Below, in pieces: positions 46,147-57,932 of a stretch of DNA of 64,000 nt (within the stretch, counting starts at the first letter, position 1; every line of letters starts with the position of its first letter). The stretch comes from Rhizophlyctis rosea (taxonomy: Eukaryota; Chytridiomycota; Chytridiomycetes; Rhizophlyctidales; Rhizophlyctidaceae): assembly GCA_027596075.1 (NCBI GenBank), contig JADGJC010000001.1, forward strand, positions 130,796-194,795. The letters run 5' to 3'. The translations under genes and the position numbers were made by a program. The notes under the pieces were generated by a model, which saw only the letters and a list, made by a program, of their open reading frames with translations, searched no databases and was not told the origin of the DNA.

Positions 46147-46789
46147 GGTGGAAGGTTGTAGAAGTGGTAGATGTCTGTGAAGGTTTGTTATCAGGTCCCA
46201 GACTGTCTTTAACGATGTTGAAGATCAAGCACCTGAAGGCGAGAGGAGATGGATGCTATTTATATGCCTGCACATGAAGCTGGATCTTCCGAAGTTGCTC
46301 CACGGAACGCCAAAGGCGCGTTGCTTATTCTTTTGCCCTGGGCACACCCTCCGACATTGGACAGGGTCCATCCCTTCACACTGACGCGTTCGGCACTGTA
46401 GGTCTACTGGCCCGAACTGAGCCAACCAGCCAAACAGACGGGCCCAAGAACTGTTTAAAGGCACAGCCATACAATGATGGGTGGTCCTCTGTGGCAAAGC
46501 TGCCAATGTTCCCATGTGACGTGGTGCACGCGCTTCCCGCTGTTCCAGTGTATCCCAGCCTGCCAGGGCCTGGTGTTCCACTCCTCTGCTTTCCCTGGCG
46601 TTCATTTTTCGCACGCCTGGTGTTCATGCTTGTCTTGCCTCCCTCCAAGTTGCTGACTTCTTACCTCATCTCCGCTCCCTGCAAAAAGGGCCTACTTAGT
46701 TTGAAAACACGTACGCACATACCTGCCGGGAATTCCACTTTCCCCCAACAAAGGCACAGCTTCGCCGTGCGCTTGAGAACGCCCCGAAG
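46147..46789. other. Shared divergent promoter, AKR and membrane protein
   Basis: About 640 bp. ORFs on both strands overlap here without coding character. Confidence 0.5.
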
Positions 46790-48813
46790 ATGCCAGCCGT
46801 ACCGGCTCTCAACCTTACCCTGCCTCCCATAGTGCAGCCGGATAACTTCCTGACGGCTTACCCCACCCTCAGATACGACATCCTCGGCGGCTTGCCTAAC
46901 CCTAATTGCCCTTACCCTCACACTTTTCTGCCCTCCATAACCGACTCGTCTACTGAAGTGAAGCAGCTTTTGGATGAAAATGTCCTTCTCTACAATCCGA
47001 CCAGCTCCTTCACATACGCCGCGCTTAGTATAACATGTATCGGACTGGGGATATATGTTGGATTCAAGCTCAATGTGGTGCGAGTGTTCAATCGGAAAAT
47101 CAGGGATCCCACTGTAAGAAATGTGATGTGGGCTGCGTTCTTTTGCACCATCGGCACCAGGTAAAGGCATAATGAATGACGTTGCACTGCATAGTTTGGA
47201 TACTGATGAAATGGGGCAGCTTTGTTTTGGATTTCTTCCGGTACTCCATGAACCTGGCTCGGGCGGAGCCTCGTATGTTCTCGACTTCCGCTTCGTCAGA
47301 AGGGTCCACAGTTGGACCGCAAATAATGGACGCGTGGTTATTATTGGGTTCCGCTTTTCTGCGGCCATTGGCGGTGTTGTGGCTGACCTTGGCGCTGAAT
47401 CATCAGAGAAAGTATCGCTCAGCCGGTACGGGTCTTGATTGGGCTTCCACTATCATATTTACCCGCTTGAAATTGATGAACTTGCACTAGGTATCCCATC
47501 ATCATCATCAGCACCTCATTCAGTTCTCCCTCCAATCTATATTGGCCGCCCCGTCCAGTCAGAACGCGCCGAGTCACCATCCCCAACGGAACCACTTCTT
47601 CCCACCCAACCACCATCCTATGGTTCGACATCAACAGCTCCTCTCCCACCCGCTCGCAGTAATTCACGACCTTTGAGTTATCCTGGAGCGCAAGGACTTT
47701 CTACTGGGCCGCATGTCTATGGAACACCGTATGACGCGGCGTTAAATGGACGTAAGCCGACACGTCCGCAGAGGGCCATGTCGTATGGAGGAGGTGGGGC
47801 AGAAGGGGATACGGCGGAGAGGTATCATGATGCCCCAACCGGGGAGGAGGATTTGGAGGAAGGTTTTGGATGTTGCGGCGGTCTCTGGAGATCAGATTGC
47901 TGTTGTGGGATTCCAATGATCTTGCGTCAAATGGTTCAAACGTGGGAATTCTCCTTTGTCGTTTTGTGGTTGATTCGAGTTTTGGGAATCATGATTGTCA
48001 TGTGAGTTTGATGAAAGCATGTGATGAAAGCATGTTGAGCCATCACTATTTGGCGGCAGATTGACATGATTTTGCAGAAACCCACCAGCACCAACGGAAA
48101 CACCGTCATTCCATACTAGCGCTTCACCATTGTTGGATGACGGGCCACGGCTTTACTACCCTTTCCTATTCTATCTCAACATCTTCCTCAGCATCCTACA
48201 AAACATTCCCATCCTAGTCCTAGCAGGTATCATCGTCTGGAACGTCAGTTACGCCCCACCCTCTCCGAACGCCCGTCGCGGCGCCCCACGTCGCCGACAA
48301 GGTCCGTCTAACTACGCCAAAACACTCCTAGTCATTGGCGTCCTTCTATGTGCAGCATGGTGGCTTGAACCTAGCTTCACGAGCCGGGCGGTGGATGCGG
48401 CTGTCAGGGCCAAGGCGCAGAAAACGGGTCGATCCTATGAGAGTGAGATGTGCGTGGTGCCTCCGTGGTGGTGGTTGGATCGCAAGCCGGTGGAGGTGGA
48501 TGGGGCGGGGAGGGAGTGGGTTGTGGGGAGGGGTGGAGGGGAGGTGTCGGCTTTGTGGAAGAAGGGGCCGCAGGTGTTGCATGGGTGGGCTTCTTGGGTT
48601 GATTTGATTCATTGGATGGGTTTGGCGGGATTGTGCTTTTTGTTTTCCTTTGCGAGGAAGGAGTTTAAGAGGAACAAGGAGGTTTGTTGCCAATTTGATT
48701 TCGTGAGGATATCGTGATGCTGGATGGTGACTGACTGTTGGGTCTCGGCACAGGAATGGGTTTGGGCAACTGTCAGCGAAGTTCAGAATACGTTCGACTT
48801 CCGTCGCTATTGA
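46790..48813 (+). CDS. Orphan multi-pass membrane protein with Cys-rich motif
   Basis: Five exons (46790-47160, 47220-47425, 47491-48001, 48078-48681, 48754-48813) encode 583 residues. Seen: about six to seven hydrophobic segments, including YAALSITCIGLGIYVGF, VMWAAFFCTIG, LLLGSAFLRPLAVLWLTLAL, FSFVVLWLIRVLGIMIVI, YLNIFLSILQNIPILVLAG, LLVIGVLLCAAWWLE and LIHWMGLAGLCFLF. Between them lies a long Ser/Pro-rich cytosolic-type loop. A cluster GFGCCGGLWRSDCCCG just before one TM helix could be palmitoylated or bind metal. No family is recognised. All exon junctions are in phase and the hydrophobic pattern supports the model. It shares its promoter with the aldo/keto reductase. Confidence 0.78.
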
Positions 48814-49160
48814 GTGTTGTGATTGTATATTGTTCTCATTCCGGTCAGTTTGGCCGGGTTGTCCTGCATCATCTGAAGCTTTTTTTGATTGTGATCATAT
48901 TTGCATATTGTTAAATATTGTATTTTCCTGAGTTCCGTGAAGATAATGCGTTGTGATTTGTGAGACCAGTGCGACGGACCATTTAGAAGGAGACGAATTG
49001 CCCGCACCGATCTTTGAGAATTTCAAGCAAGCTTCTGGTCTAAGCGAACGCGGAGGGGAACAGTGATTCGAGGGTGTTGAACCATCTCGGCATGATATCT
49101 CTTCCATACCAGCACAGCAGGGGAGGGTTGCAAAATAGTGATATGACCCGTTCAACCCTC
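48814..49160. other. Convergent intergenic region
   Basis: About 350 bp between the 3' ends of the membrane-protein gene and glyoxalase I. No gene is supported. Confidence 0.5.
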
Positions 49161-49888
49161 TTAGAATCCCTTCTTCAAAATCTCGACCCAGTAGCCATCG
49201 GGATCTGTTACAAACGCAATGTCCTTCATGCGACCTGAAATTTCGATGTCAGCTTACGCGTTCGAGATCAAGATTGAGGCCAGAAACCGTACCGTCATTG
49301 GGCTTCTTGATAAAGTTTACCCCGTTCTCTTCTAGACGGTTGCAGGCGGCTACCACATCATCGACAATCACACCGATATGGCCGTAGCCCTTCGGATCTT
49401 TGTTTCCAGTGTGATAACCTTGGAAGCTGTCATCGTTCTCGGTCCCCCAGTTGCTAGCAGAAGACGCGATAAGATGAATAATCAGACAACACAGAATCTC
49501 GAGTCAGATCTTACTGAGTGAGCTCCAACACTCCCGGACGGGAGAACGCATAGCTTTTCCGCTCATCGTGGCTGGCGGAGAGGATGTTTCGGGGGACGTT
49601 GTAGGCGAGGAAGTAGAGGGAGAACTTGGCCTCTTCGAAGTCCAGCTTGACGATGAGGCTGTTTGGTAGGGTGAGTGGGTGTTCTAGAGTGATTCTAAAG
49701 TATAATATTGAAGGGGACGGTTACCTCATTCCTAGCAATCTGGTGTAGAAGTCGATGGACTTCTGCGGGTCTTTGACCCGATACCTGAAAAGGATGAAGT
49801 TAGATGCTGTCCCGATGGCGGGCTATCGAAGTTCACCAAGAGCATACATGGTATGGTTGAACTCATAGTTGGAGGGGTTAGTCGCCAT
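49161..49888 (-). CDS. GLO1: Lactoylglutathione lyase (glyoxalase I)
   Basis: Converts the hemithioacetal of methylglyoxal and glutathione into S-lactoylglutathione; detoxification enzyme of the cytosol. Five exons from ATG 49888 to TAA 49161 give about 160 residues, a single-domain monomer unit that would dimerise. Motifs: [55 protein letters not shown] and [12 protein letters not shown]. Metal ligands read as Glu in LELTHNWG, His in GYGHIG and Glu in YWVEIL, with His instead of Gln in FNHTMY. Intron 1 splits the ATG of HTM|YRV. Short introns (about 60-70 nt) are all in phase. Confidence 0.95.
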
Positions 49889-50240
49889 TATTCTGGTTCT
49901 GGTTGAAGCTCCTTTTTCGGTTTAAAGTAGATGATTTGGGTGGGTTATTTTTAGCCTCCGAAGACCAAGAGCCGGATCTGGTGAACGTCATCAATGAGGT
50001 TGAAGGTGCTGCATGTGGCTGATGGCTTGTCAAGGCACAGTCATGTAATCAATGCCACGGTTGTGAGTGCTGCGGGCAGGCACATGCTGGGCCCAGCCCT
50101 CGAGCCCTCCTTCAAATCAAATCCTCTCTCCACTCCTGATTCAGCCTTTCACTTCCAATTCTCCTCACTTCAACACACTCCAAATCTTATCGTTTTTGAA
50201 AGAACGCAACACTACCACATTCCTACTCAAAAGGCACAAC
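49889..50240. other. Shared divergent promoter, GLO1 and TUG/UBX gene
   Basis: About 350 bp between two ATGs. Plus-strand ORFs upstream of 50241 lack similarity and are probably 5' UTR. Confidence 0.5.
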
Positions 50241-52655
50241 ATGGCCTCAAACGTTACCGTCGAGCTGGAAGGCGAACCCTTCCGGAAGACGGTCATTAAG
50301 ACCACTCCTGCAATGTCTCTTCGTTCAATCGTGGATACCGCGTGTGAAAAGTTGAAAGTCGGCAGCGCTGACGGCTGGGGTCTAAAGTAAGCCTATAGTT
50401 GTGCTTCATCGGTTGGTTTCTGAACCTTGTCTGACAAACAGTCTTTCGACAGACACGGTCGCAACACTCTGGATCTTGCGCTCTCTGTACGCTTTGCCAA
50501 CCTTGCGGCAGGAGCGAAATTGACCTTGGTGCGAACACGAGCAAGCTCAGGTATAGTTAAAGATGTTGTGACGATTTTTGAAAGTGTGGATATGGCTGAC
50601 AGTTTAGTTCATGGATCAAGCGGGAGGGGGACAAGTTGCCATTGCACTGCAAACGGATGACGGAACGCGGCTAATGGACAAATTTCCCACAACGATCAAA
50701 CTATGGGACATATTGGTGCACTTTGAGAAGAAGAGCAACGGGTATGGACGGCGCTTGCGGGATCATTCTAGAATTCGGGTCTTGATAAGAAATCGTAGGT
50801 CACTCAATCTTACAACACGAACCGGTGTGCCACCACCCAACGAGAAGCAAAAGTTCATGAAGGCGTTCTTGAAACCGAATGCGACAGTTTACATGATGCC
50901 AATCTGCATCTTCATGAACCAGGAGGTACGCAGAACTCAGTTGCAAGGGATGTTTCAAACATATGTCTAACGCAGTTTGTTCAGTATGCGACTATTGAAG
51001 CGTTGCAAGTCACAACCCTGCAAAAGGCTGGACTTACGTCAGGAAATGCGGTGATCCGGCTATTATTCCGGTATACCGATATGTCCCTTGAAGATGCTGG
51101 AAAGGAGATTGCCAAATGGGCTACCGTTGCTGCAAGCGCAAGCGAGCCCACCGTGACCGAAAGTAAGAACTCAACCGCGAGTACTATTGCGCTTACGGGA
51201 CAAAGTGCGACACAAAGTGCTATTTCCGAACCAGTGAAGGAGGAGAGTCTTCCACTGGCTAGACATGAAGAACTCCGCGAAAGCCGTCCATCACCGCCAG
51301 TCGAAGCAGTACCATCGTCACAAATTCCAACCGAGAATGTTGGTACTTCATTTGAAAGCGAACATGGGAATGCCAAAGCAGAAGAATCATCTTATGTGGC
51401 GATGGAAAGTGAAACTTCATCCCAGGATGCTGCAACTCTTTCAAACGCGCCACCCGAGCAGCCTTTACCTGCGCCGGACCCTCATGCAAGACTACCGTCT
51501 CCAATGGATATCGACGAACCTCCAACACAGCCTACACCAGTCAGCGCGCCGGCGGTTGATTCTCAAAAGCTTTCATTGGGGCCGGTGAGTAATATTCCGG
51601 AATCCATTTGCATCGGCATTGCACAGCTAATAGATGGCCATTGGTTCAGCAAACTTTCGATAGAGACCTCAAAGTATTCCATCCACCAAAAGATGACAGC
51701 GGGCCGAGCAAGAGTAAGTAAGATCTTTTAGCTGCAATGAAAATGATTTTCTAATGGTCCAAATAACAAACGCAGTCGAGCTCCCCGATGACTTCTTCGA
51801 GCTTACCAGTGCCGAACTAAAAGTCTTGGTGGCTGGATCGACGCAAAGACGAACTGCTATCGAAGGGGCACCACTTATGACAAAGGCAATGCGGGAACGG
51901 GAAGACGAGCTGCGGCGGGCAAAGTACCCGAAGACGTTGATTCGTGCACGGTTTCCGAATCGACTTACCTTGCAGGTTACCTTTTGGTCTGGCGAGAAAG
52001 GTTTGTGATCTCCATGGAATGGAGAATGTTGAAGGACGCGCGAACTGACATTTCGTGCCATTATCAGTTTCTTCATTGTATGACGCTGTCAGAGAGTCAT
52101 TGGCCACACCCGACAGAGCTTTCACACTGTACGTGACGCCGCCTTTCAAGACATTGGAACCAGAGCAAACGTTTTGGAAATTCGGTCTTGCGCCAGCGAC
52201 ACTGGTTTACTTTAAATGGTCCGATGGAGACGTCAGCGCAGCTTCACCATATCTGTCAGGAGAAAGGATGGCTTCTCTTCAAGCCTTCCCGCTTCCTGAG
52301 AGTGCACCTACACCTCAGCTAGCCGGCGGCGCGACGGGTGCTGACAAGCCGGCCGAGCAAGAAAAGAAGAAACCGGCATGGCTGGAAAAATTGCAGGCTG
52401 GGAACGGCGGCAAGAAGGACACGTGGGGGGCTGGACAGCGGTTGGGGGGATCATCCTCACAGGGTGATGCTTCTGGTGGGGGGTTGTTTGGAGATGAGAG
52501 GGATCAGCAGCGCGGAGGGTCCAAGGAACGGGACGGGGACGATCGGGGTAGCAAGAAGCCGAAGTGGTTCAAGATAGGTAAGTTGGCTGAATTTGAAGTC
52601 GGTAGATCATTGACCAAATGGGGCTCACACACTTGACCAACCAATAGGCAAATAG
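50241..52655 (+). CDS. TUG/ASPL-type UBX-domain protein (Ubx4-like)
   Basis: Cdc48/p97 cofactor family (yeast Ubx4, animal TUG/ASPSCR1). ATG 50241 opens an N-terminal TUG ubiquitin-like domain (ASNVTVELEGEPFRKTVIKTTPAMSLRSIVD ... KHGRNTLDLALSVRFANLAAGAKLTLV). A second ubiquitin-like or RBD-type segment follows (GGGQVAIALQTDDGTRLMDKFPTTIKLWDIL). A Ser/Pro/Glu-rich linker leads to QQTFDRDLKVFHPPKDD and a helix with DDFFELTSAELKVLV. A C-terminal UBX fold (IRARFPNRLTLQVTFWSGEKVSSLYDAVRESL ... FTLYVTPPFKTLEPEQTFWKFGLAPATLVYFKW) holds the p97-binding RFP-type surface loop. The gene has about eight exons; the one near 50742 may or may not contain a 63-nt in-frame intron. The last exon has only three codons (GK, stop). 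Confidence 0.88.
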
Positions 52656-52821
52656 TCATACCATAGTGATCAGGGCGGGGACTTGCGTTTGTACAAAGAA
52701 TGTTTCTAAGAGCTGTCCATTGGGCTTCAAACAGCTTGCTCGCAGCAGAATTGTTAATATGTATAGAAATTGCAAAATGGTATCTATATCAGTGTCTATG
52801 CCTGTATGACGTTGCTTCGTT

Positions 52822-54130
52822 CTATTCTTCGATTTCTTCGTCCTGTGCTACTACAGGTACGGGCTGCCCCTGCATTCTCAATGCGAGCGGCTTGATCTCA
52901 ACATGTTCGTAGTGGGACAGCACCCACTCCCTAATCTCCTTGTCCGCATCAATAAACACAGCTGGCGCCTCCAACTTCACATCAGGCACCTTCCCGCCCT
53001 TGAATTTGATCACTATGGAAATGACGTGGTGCACGCCGATGAGGTCAGCCTCGAAAGAGGGGAAAACATCCACAGTGCTCTTAGTCGTCTTCAGTTTCTT
53101 CTGCTTATCCTTCTTCAGTTTCATGTGAGTGGCGGGAACGCTGATGCTCAAGTCGCCGAACCAGCGTTCTGCGCCGTTGACGGCTTTTCCGGTGGCGAGC
53201 TTGAGTTTAGAATCTGGGACGGCGACGGAGGTGACAATTTGGCGTTGTTGGCCGTTGGCACGGATGACTTCGTGTTGTTTGAGGAAGACAGATAGGCCGG
53301 CGATTTTGAGTTTCGGGTTGGAGGGGATGATGCCGTGGACTCGCACTGTGATGGGTTGGTCGACGCCGAAGACAGAGGGCTGAAGAGCAAGTTGATTTAT
53401 GTTATGAGTGATCAGCTTGTAGCTAGGCGACGATAAACCCTACCTCGACGTCAATTTTGTAATCGACGTTGTCATCACTTCCTTCCAAAACGACATTGGC
53501 CGTTGTCGTTGCCGCCCTCACCACAGCCGGCACGTTCACCCTCGGGATATCAATCTCCTCCGTGGCTACATGCGTCTTATCCGAAGTAAAGATCCCACCC
53601 ATCGTCACTAATTCCGCCTTCAATTCATAGAGAATGTACGATTTTGCGTCGTCCGTTTGCTCGCTGACATGGCTAGCGGGGAGCATTCGGCATTTTGCGG
53701 CGGGGAGGAGGAGTTCGAAGGGGAGTGCGTGGGGTCCCTTTGGAAGGGTTATGTAGCGTTTGCTAGGGGTAGCGGGACGGCCGGAGGATTGGGTTGTGAG
53801 GGGTGTGAGGGCGTCGACAGTTTCGGATATGAGGGCGTTGGTTGTTTCGTGGACTCTTTTGTCAGAGGTTTTGATGTATGTGCTTATGATGCCTTCTAGA
53901 GAGACGCGGAGGGTTTTGATTTTGACGGAAGAGGTTGCGACGAGTTTTACAACCCCCTTTATTGTGACGGTTTCCGTGACCCCGAGATAGCCATGCACTG
54001 ACAGCACGTCAGATGGCAGGATTGTTAGTGTGCTCTGTTTGTAAACAAGAGAATGTAAATAAACATTGGGTCACGTACAGAAGGTCAATTCCCCCTCAGG
54101 CGGAGTGATCTCTAGATCCCTAACTCCCAT
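52822..54130 (-). CDS. Arrestin-fold protein (alpha-arrestin-like)
   Basis: Three exons (54130-54075, 54032-53444, 53379-52822) encode about 400 residues. The N-terminal half shows an arrestin-N-type beta sandwich: LSVHGYLGVTETVTIKGVVKLVATSSVKIKTLRVSLEG, KRVHETTNALI, TLPKGPHALPFELLLPA, SYILYELKAELV. The C-terminal half begins PSVFGVDQPITVRVHG and continues with HMKLKKDKQKKLK and HHVISIVIKFKGGK. Alpha-arrestins act as ubiquitin-ligase adaptors for plasma-membrane transporters, but no PPxY motif was seen, so ligase recruitment is not supported here. It shares a divergent promoter with the Slm1-like gene. Intron 1 uses a second AG, since the nearer acceptor would be out of phase. Confidence 0.8.
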
Positions 54131-54607
54131 TGTTGAAGGCTGTCCGAAAGGTGCTTGTCGTCAACAAAGTTTTGGGCGTAGAAATGGAAGAGGTTTGAAA
54201 AGGCGATGGGAATGTCAAGAGGCTTGAAATCAGGGGAAGATGTGCTGGGGGTTGCAAGAAATATCGCCAAGACATCTTGAAGACCAACAAAACCTAATGT
54301 GCCGAAATGAATTGCACATGATGGGGCTTATGGATGTACTACAGATGTGTTCCCCCGGTAATACTCTCATTACGCAATATGGCAGGGATTACACTGTTGA
54401 GAGCCACTCCGCCCTCCGGCCGTCTGCCGGAGGTGAACACGATGATGGCATCGTAGGACATCACCCTGAAACCCCGCTTCACATAAAAAGTCTTCCATCA
54501 CCGAGCGAACACCTCCCTTCCTTACGTCACCCACTTATACCCGTGCTAGCAAGTCAGTCATTGCATATTGTGAAGTGTCTGCCCCTTCTATGTAGGATAA
54601 TTTGAAC
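54131..54607. other. Shared divergent promoter, arrestin-like and Slm1-like genes
   Basis: About 480 bp; no gene supported. The plus ORF from 54240 has no recognisable motif. Confidence 0.5.
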
Positions 54608-56334
54608 ATGACTGCTGCAACAGCGATACCAACTCCGCCCGAAGATGCCATCACCAAGTTGGGTGACCAAACCGTCGTGAACACCCCCGTCCGACCTGAA
54701 CCTGTGTCGCGGACCTCCTTCGCCTCGACCGCAGCTTCCACCGCGACGAGGAAGAGCACCCTCTTCCGGTCCTCCAGTTTTAAATCGAACAAGAGTTCCA
54801 AATCCGATGCGAACCTGTTTGAGGGTCTCCCCCGGGATCCTGCAGAGGTGTTGATCGATAGGTGCCGGGGGTGGCTAGAGTTGTTTGACGGGTTGCTGGT
54901 GAGTGCGAGTTGGGTATTCGTTATATAGCATGTCTCTTGTATCTCACAAACGCATCCGCCATTTGAAGCACCACTTCTCAGATGTTGCAAAGCTTTCACA
55001 CTCAATGGCCTCAACATACCACAAGTCTGCCAAGCACTGGTCTACTCCCAACAATCACATCGCAGCCGCATTCCCAAACGAAAAAACACCTGTACCTCTT
55101 CTCCTCCGCAACTTTGGCGTCTTTTCTCAAGCGGAAGCTGATCACCACGAGGCCATCGTGCGCACTACAAACTCATGCATTGGAGCAATCAAGGGCCTCA
55201 AAAAGGATGTACAGCAGAAGATGGAAGAGCTGGGTAATGAGCTGAAGCTCCGGCATAAGGCAATGAAGAAAGACGCGGAAAAGCTGAAAGCGCTGGAGAG
55301 CCGCCTGGTGTATGCATTGGAGGCAGCAAAGATACCCGGTAAAGATGTCAAGAAAGCTGGGGATCCATTTTTGGCCAATGCTGGTACGCTTGCACGTCTG
55401 CGGAAGTCTGAAGTGATCAAATGCTAATCGGTTTGATCGCTAGCCATCAGACTTCATCTGTATACCTCCCTTGCGAAATTCACCGCGCACACCTCCACCA
55501 TCTCATCCATTCAGTCCACCTTCATCATCTTCGAAACCAATTTAACGGGCGCTCTGAAATCGGCCATTCTTTCTTACGCCAACCTGCTACCTCCAAATGA
55601 TCCTGCGGCAAACGGTCTGAGAGAGTCCGTAGGGGCTCTCAACCCCGATCAGGAATGGGAGTTCTTTGAGGAGATAAAGTTGGCGCCAACGCAAAGCCCG
55701 CAAGCTTTCATAGATGCTGCGGGATATCAAGGAGTGCATGATGATTTGGTGGTTGCTGTCAAGAAAGGGGAGCTGAAGCGGAAGAGCAAAGTCTTAAAGC
55801 GGTGGAAGTCGGGGTGGGCAGTTCTGACTGCTGCGGGGTGGTTGCACCTTTTTGATGAAGAGCCCAAATGGGTGGATTCTTTCGATAAGGTGGACAAGGA
55901 TTTAGACTGGCCGAGGAAGAGTATCTGGTTGAAGGAGTGTTCGTTGGCACCCTTCGGGAAGGGTTCGAATGAGGGAGACATCAACCTGCATAAGGCAGCT
56001 CAGGGCGGTGCCTTCAGCAAGTCCAAGGTTTACAAGGTAACTAAGAAAGTTCCAGCCTCAATGCACTTCATCATTCCTGAAATGGACAACACATTTGCAG
56101 TTCAAAGGCGCAGACGCAAATCAGTGGAACGAGCGGATCGAGCCATTTGTCAAAACGATATATCGCGAGTATAACTACCAGGGCCGATGGACCGCTACCG
56201 GTGGGACAACGAGTTCGGGAACAACTGCCACGACTGCGAGTCCCAAGCTCAAACGTGCCGAAACGGTCGCGACCGTCATGTCGGAACTTGGGCCCGATGA
56301 CAGCATTAGTCAGGTAGGAGAGAAGGAGCGTTGA
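54608..56334 (+). CDS. BAR/PH-domain protein, Slm1/Slm2-like
   Basis: PI(4,5)P2-binding protein of the Slm1/Slm2 kind, expected at plasma-membrane eisosome or TORC2 sites. Four exons (54608-54898, 54969-55383, 55444-56036, 56101-56334) give about 510 residues. A Ser/Thr-rich N-terminus precedes an F-BAR/BAR-like helical region: CRGWLELFDGLL-HHFSDVAKLSHSMASTYHKSAKHW, NSCIGAIKGLKKDVQQKMEELGNELKLRHKAMKKD and LYTSLAKFTAHTST. The PH domain starts about GELKRKSKVLKRWKSGWAVLTAAGWLHLF and ends FKGADANQWNERIEPFV. A low-complexity Thr/Ser tail follows. The fourth exon could begin after a canonical intron (56037-56100), but that intron itself encodes PH-like sequence; see findings. Confidence 0.87.
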
Positions 56335-56820
56335 ATAGTAGTCATTCCTCCATATAGGGCAGGCTGGGTATTAGGTGTATGAGGCAATTTGTTGATTTCG
56401 CCCTTTGTACGTGTATTAGTTTACAAGAGATTGTTCTTTCTATGTACTGAAAAAGCTAGTCATTAATGTGAGCCAGGGAAGGGTTACTATGCTGTTGCGC
56501 GAAAGAAAACGTGTAAACTCGTGTATCAGTATAGAGTCTCAGAAGACATGTGATTGTTGTCGTTTGCGTTTGTATTGTGTTCTTACAGACCCATCCCGTG
56601 TTTCTGTATACTCTGTTTGTACTGTTTGACTTGTTTGTATCTTAGGCTCTGGGTGGACTTGCACGAGTGCGGTACAGCCTTCATTGAACAGCCGGATCTT
56701 CAGTTTTAGTCAATTAGTCTTTTCGGAATGACTTGTCTCACGCATGATGTCCTTTGTGAAACACATCAACACAACAGCAGGATGAGGTAAACAACGAACG
56801 CAGTAACAGCAAAGAGGTGG

Positions 56821-56860
56821 AGCACTTGCTGCCACTTGCTGCCACTTGCTGCCACTTGCT
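56821..56860. repeat. Tandem 10-bp repeat
   Basis: Four head-to-tail units of GCCACTTGCT (the first with two changed bases), followed by a degenerate TCAGCTTTCT/TCAGCTTGCA pair. Located about 60 bp upstream of a TATA-like box. Confidence 0.85.
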
Positions 56861-56920
56861 TCAGCTTTCTTCAGCTTGCAGACCGTTGGGCGCGAATTCA
56901 GCTTGCCCACAGTGGGGGAT

Positions 56921-56930
56921 TATAAAAAGG
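56921..56930 (+). promoter_or_regulatory. TATA-like element
   Basis: TATAAAAAGG follows a GGGGGAT context, with a pyrimidine-rich leader starting about 30 bp further on, fitting a plus-strand core promoter for the small gene at 57223. Confidence 0.4.
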
Positions 56931-57222
56931 AAGCACCCTCTGCTCCCACTTCTCGATCCCCAATCACAACCCAGAAGTGTCACAAACCGCGCATCATCAA
57001 GCAAACCATACACATATCGCCCCCACCACACTCATCGTCAAACAACACCATCGACTATTCGGCGGGCGGAGGGGTCACACCCCTCCTCCCACAGCCCATC
57101 TTCTGCTTCCACGTCTTGCATCAATCATACAGACAACCAACATCAGCACCAACCAGCACCCTTCCCGCTCTCCCGCTGCCTGCTTCCACTTGCGCTTCCG
57201 CTTCTACTACAGTATATACTAC

Positions 57223-57476
57223 ATGTTTGCGTCTGGATTATCGGCTGGTATGCTCGCTGTGAGTATTTTTGTTGACATTCCTTCCCCCTTTGCTTGCATT
57301 TCGCCTTTTCTGTCTTTTTTGTTCATTCAATTTTGGATAAGTCAACATTTTGTTTCACTGCTAATGCTAATACTCATATCATCCAATCTTTCATATTACA
57401 GTCATCGCGGCATTTCCCTGGTTTCCCCGAGACCTCGAGAGCAACACCTGCTTCCCCTGCCACAAGTTCTCTATAG
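57223..57476 (+). CDS. Tentative 36-codon two-exon peptide
   Basis: ATG 57223 (MFASGLSAGMLA) to 57258, then a GTGAGT...TTACAG intron of 143 nt, and 57402-57476 (SSRHFPGFPETSRA...) ending at TAG. The splice signals are good and the phase is exact. A TATA-like element and CT-rich leader lie about 300 bp upstream. The peptide is too short to classify and the long leader could hide other starts. Confidence 0.3.
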
Positions 57477-57932
57477 ATAAAAACTTAGGGGTGGGGTTGT
57501 AAGGATTGTTAGTTTGAAGACGGGTCTCGTTTTATAGACGCTTGGGATTATCGAGTGGAGGTGTCTCAACTTTGTATTACTATAGTAGAAAAATACATCC
57601 AGGGTAATGAAATTCGCAGATACTTAGAGTTTGGGGTGGCGGGGAGATGAGGATGACGCGGTGGCACAACAAACGTGGCTTGCAAGCCACTGGATAAATG
57701 AATTGCATTGGGTATCACGATGATGCACCATCTTCCCCAAACTTTCCCACGCCCTCAAAACTTTGCCAATTGCAAACAGAACTTTGACCTATTATCAAAA
57801 ATCACTGGGAAAGGTGAGTATCACTGCCGCCATGGGATGGAGGGTCATTAGTATTTTATATATCGCAAACCTGTATTGAACGTCTTCTGCATACTACCCG
57901 AACAGAAGCAGACGAGACCCTACCAATCCATC
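57477..57932. other. Intergenic region
   Basis: About 460 bp upstream of the secreted-protein gene at 57933, with no recognisable gene. Confidence 0.45.

Larger units (their letters stand above)
56335..57222. other. Intergenic region with tandem 10-mer and TATA-like element
   Basis: About 890 bp downstream of the Slm1-like gene. It holds a GCCACTTGCT tandem (56821-56860) and TATAAAAAGG at 56921. The CT- and AC-rich tract from about 56950 to 57220 looks like a long 5' leader. The 138-152-codon ORFs here overlap one another and lack motifs. Confidence 0.45.

Noticed and set aside
56817..57275. Long overlapping ORFs (138-167 codons) upstream of the 36-codon gene
   Set aside because: Three frames are open at once in AC/CT-rich leader sequence; none has conserved motifs.
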